64,000 nt of DNA from assembly GCF_020497125.1 (NCBI RefSeq), contig NC_059075.1:57679321-57743320 (forward strand), written 5' to 3'. The notes beneath the pieces are model-generated. The model searched no databases. It was given only the letters and a program-made list of their open reading frames with translations, and was not told the DNA's origin. Source of the stretch: Mauremys mutica. Taxonomy: Eukaryota > Chordata > Testudines > Geoemydidae. The position numbers and the translations under genes were made by a program. Positions 11,587-23,379 of this stretch are shown piece after piece (the first letter of the stretch is position 1; each line of letters begins with the position of its first letter).

Positions 11587-12973
11587 ATGCTGCTGCCACC
11601 AATTCCAGACTTGATGCCGGCTAACAAGCTGAATCCGGCACCAGTCAGCGCTCCAACAGTTGACTGCAACCCCAAGGTGGGACCAGCGCAACTCCTACAT
11701 CGTACTGACATAGCAGTTTCTTCTGCACCGCAGTCACCACTGCTCAGCACCGAACGCTCCCCAAGCTACATAGTACGGTACTATCCTTCATCTCCTGCAG
11801 CGATCTCCATGCATATTGGCGAGGAAGTAGACATGCTTGACAACTGCTTCTCCTCTCAAAATTCATCCCCATCACATATGAGACCTACATGGAACGCTAT
11901 GAAGCCTAAGCCTCATCTGAGCATTCACAGCCCTGGTATGCACAGCACTGGCCTTACCCATTATCACCTTACCCCATGCAATGGCCACAATGGGGTCCTT
12001 GGGCCACATACCAGAACCCATATCCTGCCCCCCCTTTCCCCAGCCAGAAGAGGATTCAGAGTACATCCATCCTTACCACTCAGAGAAACCTCTGACCCCC
12101 CTGAGACAGAGATAGAAGAGGAAGAGATACTATCACAGGCAGACCTGGATGATTCACCACCTGCCCCATGCTCATCTTCCGCACCAGGGGAAGCGGTGAC
12201 GCTGTCTAACACAACATCACCAGATGACCTGAAACAGTTCCAAGAACTCATCAAAAGAGTAGTAAACAGCCAAGAAATTGCCTTACATGAGGTGCAGGAG
12301 AAACAACGTAAGTTGTTAAAAATCTTACAGCCAGCATCATCGGCCAAGCTCGCCTCCCCATGGATGAGGCTATAAGGGAGCCTGCGGAGGCCATATGGCA
12401 AACACCAGCATTGGCACCACCCACCAACAAAAGGTCTGATAGGAAATACTTCGTTCCAGCCAAAGGCATGGAATTTTTGTTTTCATACCCTCAAGCCTGC
12501 TTTCTGGTAGTAGAGGCTGCCAATCAGCGAAATAAACAGCCTCATTTCCACTCCACACCACAAGATAAAGAACACAAGAGACCGGACCTCTTTGGGTGTA
12601 AAGTTTACTCATCAGCCACCCTTCTGCTCAGAGTTGCCAACTATTCTGCTCTACTAGCAAATTATGACTACTCTAACTATAGTAAAATACAAGAGCTCAC
12701 GGAAGACCTCCCCGAACACAAACGTCCTCAGCTCAACATCATTATTAATGAGGGTCAGCTAATACCGGCACAGCATTGCAAGCCTCAATGGATGTAGCAG
12801 ACACAGCTGCCCAAACAACCACAAAGGCTGTGGTTATGAGAAGAGCATCATGGTTGCAAACTTCGGGAATTCCGAAAGAACTACCGCTAAAAGTGGAGAA
12901 CCTTCCCTTCAATAGGGATAAACTATTCTTGTCTCAAACAGACAACATGCTCCGTACCATGAAGGACTCCTGA
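11587..12973 (+). pseudogene. DIRS A gag-like region
   Basis: Three overlapping open stretches (11587-12375, 12360-12797, 12776-12973) together resemble the gag of copy C. The first is Pro/Ser-rich. The second contains RKYFVPAKGMEFLF and LVVEAANQRNKQ, parallel to RRYFVPSKGHEHLY and LVVDAASQRKRQ in copy C. Frame changes separate the pieces. The protein presumably forms the particle or binds element RNA; no catalytic motif is expected. Confidence 0.65.
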
Positions 12974-13169
12974 GTTATGCTGTGTACACTCGGCATATAC
13001 CCACTGCCTGACAAAAGCCAATGCTTTACACCATACCAGAGGTCATGAGACACCTGGTTTAACCGTCAACAACCATGATACTTTGCTCAGAACAGACCTA
13101 AACAACGGGCTCTACTGAACCAGGTCTCGTCCAACCATCCATCTACATCTAAGCCACCATTTTGAAGTA

Positions 13170-15112
13170 TTGGCGCTAGAGGTGTGGGGAGGTCGTGCAT
13201 ACCCTCGACCAACAGAAACCCCATCCCACAACTTTGGTCACCGCCTACGCCCATTTTACCATGCCTGGGTTGCGATAACCACACATCAATGGGTATTGGA
13301 GATCATACAATCTGGCTACGCCATCCCTTTCACAGCCATCCCCCCCACCCTTCCACCTTCCCTGTCCCTCCTCAGGGGCCCCTCTCACAAGCACCTTCTG
13401 CAACAGGAAATAGACCACCTCCTACTGCTGGGTGCTGTAGAACTAGTACCACACCTATACTGAGAGAAGGGTTTTTACTCCAAATGTTTCCTAACAGAGA
13501 AGAAAGGAGGAGGATGGAGACCAATCTTAGATCTCTGAAAACTCAACGGGTTTGTTCGCAACCACAGGTTCAAAATGGTCACGCTGGCCACAATAATCCC
13601 AGAGCTAGACAGGGAGGACTGGTTTGCAGCCCTCGACCTCCTAGATGCATACTTCCGTATTACAATACATCCTGCCTGTAGACAGTTCCTGCAGTTCACA
13701 GTAGGACCCAGCCATTACCAATACAGGGTCCTTCCCTTCGGACTATCCACTGCTCCCCGCGTATTCTCAAAAACACTCATGGTAGTAGCAGCAGATTTAC
13801 AATGCAAAGAAGTCATAACCTTCCCCTATTTAGACGATTGCCTACTCAAGGGTGCCAATCAACAAGAAATGGCATGCATGCTAAAGACCACAATAGACCT
13901 GTTTCACCAGCTAGGGCTACAGATAAACTAAAAGAAATCTAACCTGGAACCGCCTCAGCTCTTGGAGTTTATCAGAGCCGACCTAGACTCCGTACAAGCC
14001 AAAGCAATATTACCAAACCACAGATTCACTACATTGACCAATCTTATTTCCACAGTGACCATCAGCCCACAAACTTCAGTGAGGACATACCTTCAGATTC
14101 TGGGACATATGGCACCTACGACTTCTGTCGTAAAGTATGCCAGACTCCATATGCGTTGTCTGCAGCACTGGTTGAGCACGGTCTATGCACCCAGCAAATA
14201 CTCTCTCAACAGATGCGTGACACTACCATCAAGGGTTATCCTCTCCCTACAATGGTGGACACAACCAGGGAATGTATGCTCAGGGATTCCCTTTCAGCAA
14301 GATGCCCCCGTCAGTGACTATTACAATAGACACCTCCCTGATAGCTTGGGGCACCCACTTGGGTCACCACAATGTACAAGGCAAGAGGTCCGTGACGGAA
14401 ACCCGACTACATATCAATCTCCTGGAACTCTGTGAGGTACACAATGCATGCCGCCCCTTCCTCCCACTCATACGACAGACCTCAATCTCTGTTCTCACTA
14501 ACAATGTGGCATGCATGTTTTACATCAATTGCCAAGGGGGAGCCAGGTATCACTCGCTATGCGTAGAAGCCATGAACTTATGGAATTTGTGCATCCTCAA
14601 CAATATAAACATCACAGCATCATACCTACCGGGATGCCAAAACACTACAGCCGATAATCTCAGCAGGCACTTCTCACAGGAACACAAGTGGGAAATCCAT
14701 GACAATGTTCTCAGCACGATATTCCAAAAATGGGGTCATCCAGTAATTGACTTGTTTGCCTCAGCAACAAACTACAAATATCCACTCTTGCTCCAGGGCA
14801 GGCCTGGCACCGGGATCATTAGGGGATGCCTTCCTCATCCCATGGAACACGTCGCTCACGTACACCTTCCCGACAATACCAATGATCCCATGGGTCATCT
14901 TCAAGATATGTCTCGACAGAGCATACATCATTCTCATTGTCCCCACACAGCCCAGACAGACTTGGTTTCCATACCTGTCACATCTAGCAGTCTGTGCTCC
15001 ACAACTGCTGCCCTTACAGATGGACCTTCTATCCCAGAACAAGGGCCTGACAGCCCCAGCGAAGCTCCATCTCAAAGTGTGGTTCCTGTATGGTTCTAAC
15101 CTGGAGAATTGA
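13170..15112 (+). pseudogene. DIRS A reverse transcriptase/RNase H
   Basis: The RT palm is readable in one frame from 13170 to about 14270: AALDLLDAYFRI, VLPFGLSTAPRVF and FPYLDDCLLKG (the YxDD box). Three in-frame stops break it, at 13461, in the codon after LDL near 13537, and at 13929. A frame shift then leads to RNase H (14272-15099) with TIDTSLIAWG, INLLELCEVHNA and VLTNNVACMFYIN. In the last, Asn stands where copy C has Asp (LMDNMSA), a lost catalytic residue. Downstream is VIDLFASATNYK, the conserved DIRS tail. Confidence 0.8.
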
Positions 15113-15126
15113 ACTGCTCAGAGAAA

Positions 15127-16125
15127 GTAAAACAGGTATTACTAAATAGCCATTGCCTCACCACTAGAAATACTTACCACCACAAGTGGAGAAGATTCTC
15201 CCTTTGATTCCAGCAAAAACAGCTGGACGCAACCATGGCGCCTCAATCTATGATCCTAGACTACCTACTAGAACTGAAGGAAACGGGGTTAGCCATAAGT
15301 TCTATTAAAGTACATCTGGCTGCCATCACGGCCCTCCACAAGCAGATAGAAGGGGCTCCAATATTCACTCACCCGATTACACGGCGCTTTCTTGCAGGTA
15401 TACAGAACATGTACCCAGAAGTACGCCAACCTACACCACCATGGGATCTCAATCTTGTGCTCAAATGTCTCACAAGACCACCCTTTGAACCTCTAGCAAC
15501 CTGCTTGCTCTATGTTAATGTAGGTCGCATTCCTAATGGCAATCACATCTGCAAGACGTGTCAGCGAAATAGGAGTGTTGATGGCTGAACCACCATACAC
15601 GGTACTTACCAAAGACAAAATCATGTTACGTCCTCACCCAAAATTCTTGCCCAAAGCAGCTACACATTTTCATGTTAACCAAATGATACTCTTACCTGCC
15701 TTCTATCCCAAGCCACATACGGATTCTCGAGAAGCAATGTTACACATGGTAGATGTCAGACAGGCTGTAGCCTTCTAATTGGACAGAACTAAACCATTTT
15801 GAAAGTCATCAAGACTATTCGTCTCTACAGCAGCTCCAAAGGCTCTACAATATCGACCCAGAGACTCTCCAAATGGGTCTCTACCTGTATTCAAACTTGC
15901 TACCACCTGCATCACAAAGAGCCCCACGTGGGCATCAGATCCCACTCAACGCGAGCTACGGCAACATCAATTGCATTCTTGAACAATGTCCCCTTAATAG
16001 ATATTTTTAGAGCTGCAACCTGGACATCGGAGCTCACTTTTGCAAAGCATTACGCTATCACCCAAGGCCTTATCTCAGATTCTGTTGTTGGCCTCACAGT
16101 GCTCTCATCACACACTTATACATAA
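15127..16125 (+). pseudogene. DIRS A tyrosine recombinase
   Basis: Pieces in three frames follow the order of the DIRS recombinase: LDYLLELKETGLAISSIKVH (core-binding part), ITSARRVSEIGVL (first catalytic Arg), SHSTRATATS (the H-x-x-R box) and FAKHYAITQGL (candidate nucleophile Tyr). Stops occur near 15588 and 15776. This enzyme would insert circular cDNA without target duplication; this copy cannot be expressed whole. Confidence 0.75.
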
Positions 16126-16170
16126 CTCCAAACCCCTGCCACCCCTGGTGGGGTACTGCTCTACAAGTAC

Positions 16171-16509
16171 CTAGAGTGGAGCACCCACAGGGACACCACT
16201 TGAAGAAGAAGTTATTACTCACCTTGTGCAGTAACAATAGTTCTCTGAGATGTGTATCCCTGTGGGTGCTCCACTACTCACCCTCCTCCCCTCTACTGCA
16301 GAGTTCACACAGCCAAGCTCTGTGGTAGAGAAAGAACAGAGCAGACAGTCGGGGATGCATGCACTACAGGAGGCGCCAACAGCTGCATGGGACAGCTCTG
16401 GTGCACGCCCTTCCCCCATCCGAGTACTGCCGCGAAAAATCCCCGATCTCTGGCACAGGGATGCACCGACACCTAGAGTGGAACACCCACAGGGACACAC
16501 ATCTCAAAG
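16171..16509. repeat. DIRS A internal complementary region and right terminal repeat
   Basis: 16171-16213 is the inverse of the element's left end (GGAGCACCCACAGGGACACC) and is followed by the inverse of its right end (TTACTCACCTTGTGCAGTAA). This joined pair reproduces the circle junction. The stretch up to 16509 then repeats the left end region inverted (TCCCTGTGGGTGCTCCACT ... CACCCACAGGGACACACA), so the right end can fold on itself. Confidence 0.75.
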
Positions 16510-16543
16510 AACCGTTGTTACTGCACAAGGTGAGTAACTTCTT

Positions 16544-17035
16544 GTCTTCACAATCTATCCCCATCCTACCTATCACCTCTCATTCACTATCAAGATGTCA
16601 ACTCTCACCTCTGACTGGCCAGTGAGGCCAACCTCTATAATCCATTTGTTAAATTTTCAAAGTTATTTTGTGTTTTCTCCCATGCCGCCCCATATGCTTA
16701 GGATGAGCTCTCTATAAACACCCACAAAGCTACCTCATTATCCTCCTTCAGATTCCCCCTTAAAACTCTCATTTGCCATGATGCTTACAATAACTTGACA
16801 ACATTTAGTCTGCTGATGTGCTGAAACCATTGTCAGTCATGCTGACCAATATTGTTTTATTGTTTCCTTGTACTCCCCCATCTGTCTATTTGCACCTGTT
16901 GTCTTTTATCTTATACTTAAGCTTTTTGGCACAGAGATTGTATTTTTTCTGTGTTTGCACAGCACCTAAAACAAAGGGATGCTGGTCAATGACCAGGGTT
17001 TCTTGGTATTATGGTAATACACATAATGAATATTA
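16544..17035 (+). pseudogene. L2/CR1-clade LINE, 3' part
   Basis: Directly after DIRS copy A the LINE resumes with LSSQSIPILPITSHSLS, which follows naturally from the FASNISLFF of the 5' part. The 3' UTR ends with a diverged form of the block 'gcacagagattgtattttttctgtgtttgcacagcacc' and 'ctggtcaatgaccagggt', typical of this LINE type in reptiles. Confidence 0.6.
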
Positions 17036-17338
17036 TTTATTTGTTTGTAAACATAATGATTTTAAGCACTCATTGATTCATGCTGGAAAATATCTCTGGA
17101 TCAGAACTTGCCCTTCAATTATTGTTATTCTGGGTCAGACCCAAATAATGTCTCTTTTGAGGCTAATTCTTTGTATATACATAAAATTAATTAATGAGAT
17201 AAAATATTTGATATCTTGTCTACAAGGTTTCTGTATTTCAACTCAGTTTTTAAAGTGTATTTATGTGGAATAGTGTTAGCTAAATTTTTATTCTATCACC
17301 TTTTAACTTTGGATTGCCTTTTCTTTGTGGTGATGTAG

Positions 17339-17414
17339 GGAATGGTTGAGGTAGTGGCAGAAAACTATCATAACATTTGGGCCAAAAAGAAGAAAATGGA
17401 ATTGGAGAGCAAAG
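17339..17414 (+). CDS. RYR3: RYR3 exon e (RY4 repeat)
   Basis: This 76-nt exon lies between acceptor GATGTAG and donor AAAG|GTAAGA. It reads GMVEVVAENYHNIWAKKKK then MELESK and leaves one base that completes a Gly codon with the next exon. AENYHNIWAKKKK is the RY4 counterpart of the HSHDKW block. The intron before it is about 9.9 kb and contains DIRS copy A. Confidence 0.93.
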
Positions 17415-17573
17415 GTAAGAATAAAATCTGGTGAACCACAAATAAAATGAGGGAGGGGGGAGAGTCTGAAAGAACAGGAGACAACGTACAACAATGTAAA
17501 TTATGTAGGTCCCTTTATATTTGAAAAATAACATTACAATAGAAAAATTTACAGTTCTCTCAATTTTCCAAAG

Positions 17574-17697
17574 GAGGAGGTAGTCATCCTTTACTGGTAC
17601 CTTATGACACCTTGACAGCCAAGGAGAAATCTCGGGACCGGGAGAAGGCACAAGAGCTGTTTAAATTCCTTCAAATGAATGGCATTGTTGTATCTAG
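17574..17697 (+). CDS. RYR3: RYR3 exon f (end of RY4)
   Basis: This 124-nt exon has acceptor TTCCAAAG and donor TCTAG|GTAAGC. It reads [20 protein letters not shown], then a basic stretch and [12 protein letters not shown], ending with two bases (AG) of an Arg codon. [15 protein letters not shown] closes the RY4 repeat. The following introns on either side of the microexon have the same phase, so the exon can join the microexon or exon g without changing frame. Confidence 0.93.
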
Positions 17698-17885
17698 GTA
17701 AGCTGTGTATTTATTTAAAATATGTCCTTACCAATACCTTCATTCTTGCTAATTCCTTTCTCTCACTACTCTTTCTGTTAATTATTAACAACATAATTAC
17801 CATTTTGTATTTTATCTGTAACGAAAAGAAAATTATAATTTCAGTCCTTTCTTAACATAGAAAATTATTTTTCTTTTTATTTTAG

Positions 17886-17900
17886 GGATAGCACAAATAG
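17886..17900 (+). CDS. RYR3: Candidate 15-nt alternative microexon of RYR3
   Basis: Only 188 nt after exon f, a 15-nt block sits between a strong pyrimidine-rich acceptor (TTTTTATTTTAG) and a good donor (TAG|GTAAGA). Splicing it in adds exactly five codons, giving R-D-S-T-N-R before GLKDM. Skipping it restores R-GLKDM, so both forms are in frame. It would extend the loop directly after the RY4 repeat. Ryanodine receptors are known to use 15-18-nt alternative exons, as in the ASI and ASII sites of RYR1, but those lie elsewhere in the protein. I do not recall whether this site is described. RNA evidence is absent. Confidence 0.6.
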
Positions 17901-18849
17901 GTAAGATTTATAGTTTGTGACAAATACAAAATATAATAAGATCTAAACCAAACAATGCAGACAGCTCAAAACTTCATAAATTAACACCTAGCAGTTGTCA
18001 GTAAGGATCATGGGGAAATAGGCTTTGTGGCCTAATGCTATAGAAATGTATATGCATAAAATAACACTTTTAGTTGAATTTTTATAACTTGTCTGTAGGG
18101 TTATGTTTAATCTGTAAGACAAATGGACTCTTCGGTGTGCATCTCTGCATATCTTGTTTATGTAAGGTGGCAGAACTTATGAAAGACACTATGATATGCA
18201 TCATTTTATCTGAGGGGAGGATGAACACTAGGGAATTACTTATTCTGCGGTTAAATAAATAATTAATTATTGCAATACTGCATGAGGCCAAACCATTGAA
18301 AAATGAATTATTATACCAGAAGGGAAGAACCTCATAAGTTAAATAATATTCTTTTGGTAAAAATTCAATAAGACATTATCTGACAAAGAGCCTTTAAGGC
18401 CTTGTATATTTCATGGCATTCAGTATTTCTTGTAAACTAAAATGGTCTGGTGAGTGGGGTTCTTCTTCAAGTGATTGCACATGTCTATTCCATTTCAGAT
18501 GATTTTACATGTGTCTTCCACTTCAGGTGTGGACTTGCCACGAGAGTTTTCCTTAGCGGTACCCATCGCGGTGGCACATGCACTGTGTCTTTCCTTGTAC
18601 GTCCAGGCCAAGGAATAATGGGCGAAGCCATCCCAGCACCCCCTCAGCTCCTTCTCACTGCACTGTTGGAGCTCTCCAGGAGCCGTTGCTCTGGTTCCCC
18701 TTTTTTCCTCTGAAGAAACTTTTTTCTTCTTCTTGTAAATAGTTGTTATAATGCTAGTGTTTAATTACCTATTGTTTCCCACTTGGGAATATTTTATTTC
18801 TTATTTTCTCTGTGATTGTTTCACTTGGCACTGGGCAGTTTGGTTATGT

Positions 18850-18990
18850 CCAAGTCTCTTGGATTTAAGCACTGTCTAACTTGCAAGGGGTCTGTCCTGA
18901 ACAGTGATCCTTATACCCGTTATTTAATATGGCCCTCACCAAGGCAAAATAGAGCCAAGTGCTGTGGTTGCTAATCTTTTAAAAAGAGAA
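18850..18990 (+). pseudogene. DIRS B gag N-terminal remnant
   Basis: A short frame reads GFKHCLTCKGSVLNSDPYTR, the decayed equivalent of the Cys-rich start of gag in copies A and C (C-x2-C followed by SD-x). Only the first Cys pair survives. Confidence 0.5.
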
Positions 18991-20388
18991 CACAAAAATC
19001 CAGGGACATAAGATTAAGAAACTACTTTATGGAATGATACCAGCTCCTACATGAAGAAGTGGTTGGATTTCTTAAAGAAGAAGTGACACATGAGGGGGTC
19101 GCTGAAGAGGGGTGTGGAAGGGGAAAGGAATAGAAAAGAACTGGAACATGCAACCCAGTTCCATGGTGCTTAGACACCATTTATCAGTAGTGATGACTTT
19201 CCAAGCACCTGGGAGAGGGACAGTCTCCTTCTGAATGGTGGAGAAGTAAGATCCCTGAAGACTGGTAGTTGATAGCAGAGGGTTCTGTGTCCAACGAAGT
19301 TACATGCTGGATTTCAGTGTCTTCAGTGGCCTCTGTTTTGGTGACAGGGTGTCTGTGTGAAAAGTAAGATGAGTGTTCAATGCAGTCATGATGGCATGTC
19401 TGTTTATATGGAGCAGAAAATGGTTATTAAAAACAGCTGAGCAGAGGAAACCAAACATTTTTTTTCAACAAAAGTTATGGCATATTCTTAACATCCATTG
19501 GTTGATTTTGTCACAAACAAATTAGCTGATCCTGCCAAGTTGCAGTCTTGCACCAGTTAAAAACAAGACAGCTGCAAAAATGGGGTCATGTCCAATGTGC
19601 ACAAGAAGGTACAGTTATACAAGGTTTATAGAGCTGCCGTTGAAGGAAGTAGGGCATGAGGCCAACCATGAAAGAGGTTGGAAGATTCAATTTTGTGGGA
19701 TTTAAGAAGCCTAAACCCTCCCATATTGACTCTTGGCAAAGGAAGAAGACTTGAAGGGACCATTCAAGATGGAAGTCCATTCTGTGCACTACCACAGCTA
19801 CCTCATAGCTGTGTGAATCTGCTACTGCTATGGGGAAAAGTTACCACAGCTCTTACAGAACTAAAAACAATAAGGAGTGATTACCCCAGGATTGTAACCA
19901 GCTCTGGAGAAGCAGCACCACTACGGGTGGTTTGCACATACTGGTTCAGAATGGATTTTCCAAAGATGAAGAGACAAACAAAGAACTTGGGATATATAAA
20001 GGACTCAGGGCATTCATTTTGAGTGAGAAAATGGACAGGACATTCTGTCCAATGAGAGGCCCCAATCTTGCTAAAAGGATGGAATCACTTTGGCCTAGTA
20101 GGGCCCATAAGACTGAAAGGCAATTTCTGGTATGTTTATTACTAAGCGTGTAAGACTTGGTGTAGTTTTTATATGTTTTCAGTGTGATGCTTTGCCCTAA
20201 GAATAAATGTACTTTGCTTTGTGAAGGCTGTTTGGTAACTGGTGTACACTGTTGTAGCCCCTGGAGAAACAGCACCTCAGAGGTGCTTGCCCCCGGTCAA
20301 GCAGCAAGATATGAGAGAGAGAGAGAGAGAAGGAGCATCAACATCAGTTCGAGATGGAGAGATTGTGCCAGCAAAACTGATCTGGTAG

Positions 20389-20850
20389 GTGGAGCCAGAC
20401 CTCATATGCCTAGTCTGGGGGAGCCACATAGACTCCAAATTGTTTCCTTGCTTTAGGGAAGGGGATGACATTAATGTATTTCTAAATGCTTTTGAAATGG
20501 GATGTGAATTGAATAAGGTGGGGCAAGAAGACATGGTACGGTGTCTGGCTCCACTTCTGCTAGGGAAGGCCTTAGTCACTTTCATCCATATGAACAGAGA
20601 GAACTACAAAGATTGAGAGTTATCTAAAAAAGAATTACTGCAAAGATTTAAAGTGATCCCTGAAAGAAGTTTGAGGAAATTCAGAAAAAAAGGAGATATG
20701 AAGTATGCTGAAGTTGCAATTCAAATTAAGGGGTTTATAAGAAAAATGGAGTGGGTTGGGGAGTCACCACTGTCGTGCTGTCTGGAGGGGCTCATGACCA
20801 TGAGTGCCTACCTCAGGGCAGAGTGTCAAAAAGCAGGGCAGACACCCTAA
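20389..20850 (+). pseudogene. Gmr1-like Gypsy gag fragment (SCAN-like)
   Basis: One frame with a single internal TGA (20614-20616) reads FREGDDINVFLNAFEM, then DMVRCLAPLLLGKALVTF and KKELLQRFKVIPE, KGDMKYAEVAIQIKGF. This pattern is that of the Gmr1-type Gypsy capsid from which vertebrate SCAN domains are thought to derive. Upstream at 20300-20380 a charged stretch (YERERERRSI) fits the region before the capsid. An AATAAA at 20202-20207 may mark the preceding LTR. It is inserted in DIRS copy B, and no pol remains. Confidence 0.65.
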
Positions 20851-21429
20851 ACTGGTGATCCGTTCTATAATTAGATTTTACCAAGCCAGTAACAAATGTG
20901 AACTTCTGGATCACTATAACAGTTTTACCTTGGAGTCATACAGTCCCCTTAGGCTCTCAAGTCTATTTTGCCACCCAGGCAAGCTGGACTTAGTTATAAA
21001 TGGTCACTTACACCAAAAATCACATAATATTCAGGTTGCTCCCAGTCCCAAGATACCAGTCATTTATCCCAGATCAATTTGTACCTTAGATCTCACACCT
21101 AAGACAATACCTGTAGCCAATCCTGTAATAAACTAATGAAAGGTTTATTAACTAAGAAAAATAAATAAGACTTATTTAAAGATACAAGAAGGCAACATTA
21201 TGCACAAATGAGTTCAATCTATGGTTCTAAAAAGTGACAGAGATGTAATAATCTGTCAGCATTGGATGGTCTTTTCGGGGCTTAACTCAGGTTGACCTTA
21301 GGGTTCTCTGCTTTCTTGTTTCTTAGCTCCAGCCCTTGCAAGAATCCAAACAGCAAAGAGATGAACAATTTTCTTGTGACCCTGTTTTATCTTTTACTTT
21401 TTAGCCTTCCGGTCCAGCTCCCTTGCGCA

Positions 21430-22330
21430 TAGCATTTCCAAGCTATGAGAGGGTGTAGTGGTGTGGCAGTCGTCCCTCCCGCTCTGGGTTGGAGGGAGGC
21501 CACATGGCCTCACTGCGCCATAAGGACTGCTGCCAAATATCAGGGGAATCAGTGTTAAGCATTAGTGTCTCAACCGGTCTAACAGGGCTGATCCCCTAGT
21601 TAGTCAGTTGGTTCCGGCATCTCCCAGGACCAGTAGACTGGGGCTGAGCAGCCAACCATCTATAGCCCCTGAGCCCTTTAAGCCAGGGCCGGGCAAACAC
21701 CTTAGTCTGTGGTCTCTGGGCCCTTTTGGCAGGGGCCAGAGCAGACACGGTAGTCTGCAGGCTCTGGGCCTGTTAGGCAGGGGCCAGAGTGAACCCAGCT
21801 GTCTATGAGCTCTGGACCCTTTAAAGAGGGGCAGAGCAAACACATTAGTCAATTAAGATCTGAGCCCTTCAGGCAGGGACAGAGCAAAAACCCAGAAGCC
21901 AAGCACCCTAGCTCTGGCAGATAACAGATAAATGCAGGCCTCTTGACCTGGTGAGGGGAGGCTGCCACCGCAGGTGTAGGGTGCCAGGGAAGGGGCCGGC
22001 CCACCCTACTCCACTGGGTCCTGACCCATGGCCCTAATAGTTGGCAGAGTGGTCCGCCACTGCGTCAGTGGAGAATCCAGCTGCAACACACCGACTGTGC
22101 TTCAGGCAGTGCTACAGCCAGACTGAAGTAGGCTGTCCCTGGGCGACTTTCTATCCTCCACTCGGGGTGTACATGGCACCATGGGACATCTTCCGTCTCC
22201 TCCGGGTAGGTGGCCAGCATCAGTCCTGGCAGGTCTGCGGCAGACACAGGTTCCGCAGCGAGCAGGGCATCACCGGGCTTGGCAGCAGAGTCAGCAGGCT
22301 GGAGTAAGCAGGACATGTCTGTCTCCCTCA
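21430..22330. repeat. GC-rich unclassified insertion around the minisatellite
   Basis: Base composition rises sharply here compared with the flanks. No domain can be recognised in the short open frames on either strand. It may be an LTR or a 5' leader of the nested Gypsy-type element. No termini were found. Confidence 0.35.
21664..21902. repeat. Minisatellite, about five units of 48 bp
   Basis: Five diverged head-to-tail units share the pattern CTCTGGGCCC...GGCAGGGGCCAGAGCAGACAC...TAGTCTG. Each is 47-50 bp. The surrounding 21430-22330 is GC-rich and unlike its neighbours, so the array probably belongs to a larger inserted repeat. Confidence 0.7.
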
Positions 22331-22674
22331 GCAGCCTGGCTGCAACTGAGCCAGAAATAAGGTTTCTGCCCATCATTATCAGGGAACCAGAGGCACTACA
22401 GAGCAGGGTGGTAGTGGTGCCTCCAGCTGAAAGCAGGGACACTGAGGCATCTGCAGTACACTGCCAAATCTATGATACCCATCCAAGGATGGGAAGTGTC
22501 CAGGTAAAGTGTGTGATAGCTGCTTGGGAGATAACAATAGGTAACTACAGCCAGGAGGGAGGAGGAACTTTTCCCCTTGTCTATGTGAAAAAGAAAACGA
22601 TACTGAGCCATCTGTGGGAGGAAAGGCTGCACAGCTTGACTCAGTGCATTGGGAACAAAAGGTCACCTCCATCT

Positions 22675-22900
22675 AGCATGCTGGTATCGGGCCATCACTA
22701 CCAATATACTATCCTCCCTCTCATAAGCTCCCAGACTATTTACCAAATGCATGGCCATCATAGCTGTCTATCTCCACAGAATTGGCATTCAGAAATTCCC
22801 CTACCTAAACAATTGTTTAATTCAGGGGCATTCCAGGCCTCAGGAAAATCCAGACTCTGCTTGCCCAGCTGCACCTGATTATAAAAACAGAGAAGTCAAT
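22675..22900 (+). pseudogene. DIRS B reverse transcriptase remnant
   Basis: The stretch GHHYQYTILPLISS parallels SHYQYRVLPFGLS of copy A. Downstream PLPKQLFNSGAF stands where copy A has FPYLDDCLLKGA, so the YxDD box itself is lost. Heavily mutated. Confidence 0.5.
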
Positions 22901-23379
22901 CCTTTATCCTGTACAGAAAATTGAGTGATTCTCGGTGCTTCTAGACTCTGCATCAGCCATGGCATGCCTCCCTCAGACCAGGTTCTGAGCAATTCTGGAG
23001 TTATGCAACTTGCTCCAGGCTCACCTGCAAACAACAGTGAGAAAATGTTTAAGGCTTCTGGGACACATGGCTTCTTGCACATATGTAACTCCGCATGCTA
23101 GGTGACACCTGAGGTGTCTACAAGACTGTTTAAAAATCCATCAGTTGTCCATATGACATCCTCTGGATTGGTTGATTCATGTACCTGCAAGAGTAATATC
23201 CTTCTTGATATCCTTGATATCCTTCTTGAACTGGTGGAAAGTCCAATGAAACATCTGCAAGGGAGTGCCCTTCTCCTTCCCCTTCCTCCTATGACTCTGG
23301 TCTTCTTTAGTTTGGCGTGCAAGTCTGGGTCCCTGACAGAAGGACAAACACCAAAGATGGAGAGGAGTTATTCAAGTTA

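Larger units (their letters stand above)
10621..16543 (+). mobile_element. DIRS-like retrotransposon copy A
   Basis: A 5.9-kb element with gag-like, RT/RNase H and tyrosine recombinase remnants in that order. It starts TTCTTCAAGTGGTGTCCCTG. The inverse of this end recurs at 16171-16213, followed by the inverse of the right end, and a second inverted copy lies near the right terminus (16465-16509). That is the layout of DIRS elements: non-identical terminal repeats plus an internal complementary region. There is no target duplication, as expected for recombinase-mediated insertion. Several stops and frame shifts make it inactive. Confidence 0.85.

Noticed and set aside
20202..20207. AATAAA as an alternative RYR3 poly(A) site
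   Set aside because: It falls in nested repeat DNA, probably an LTR, far from any exon.
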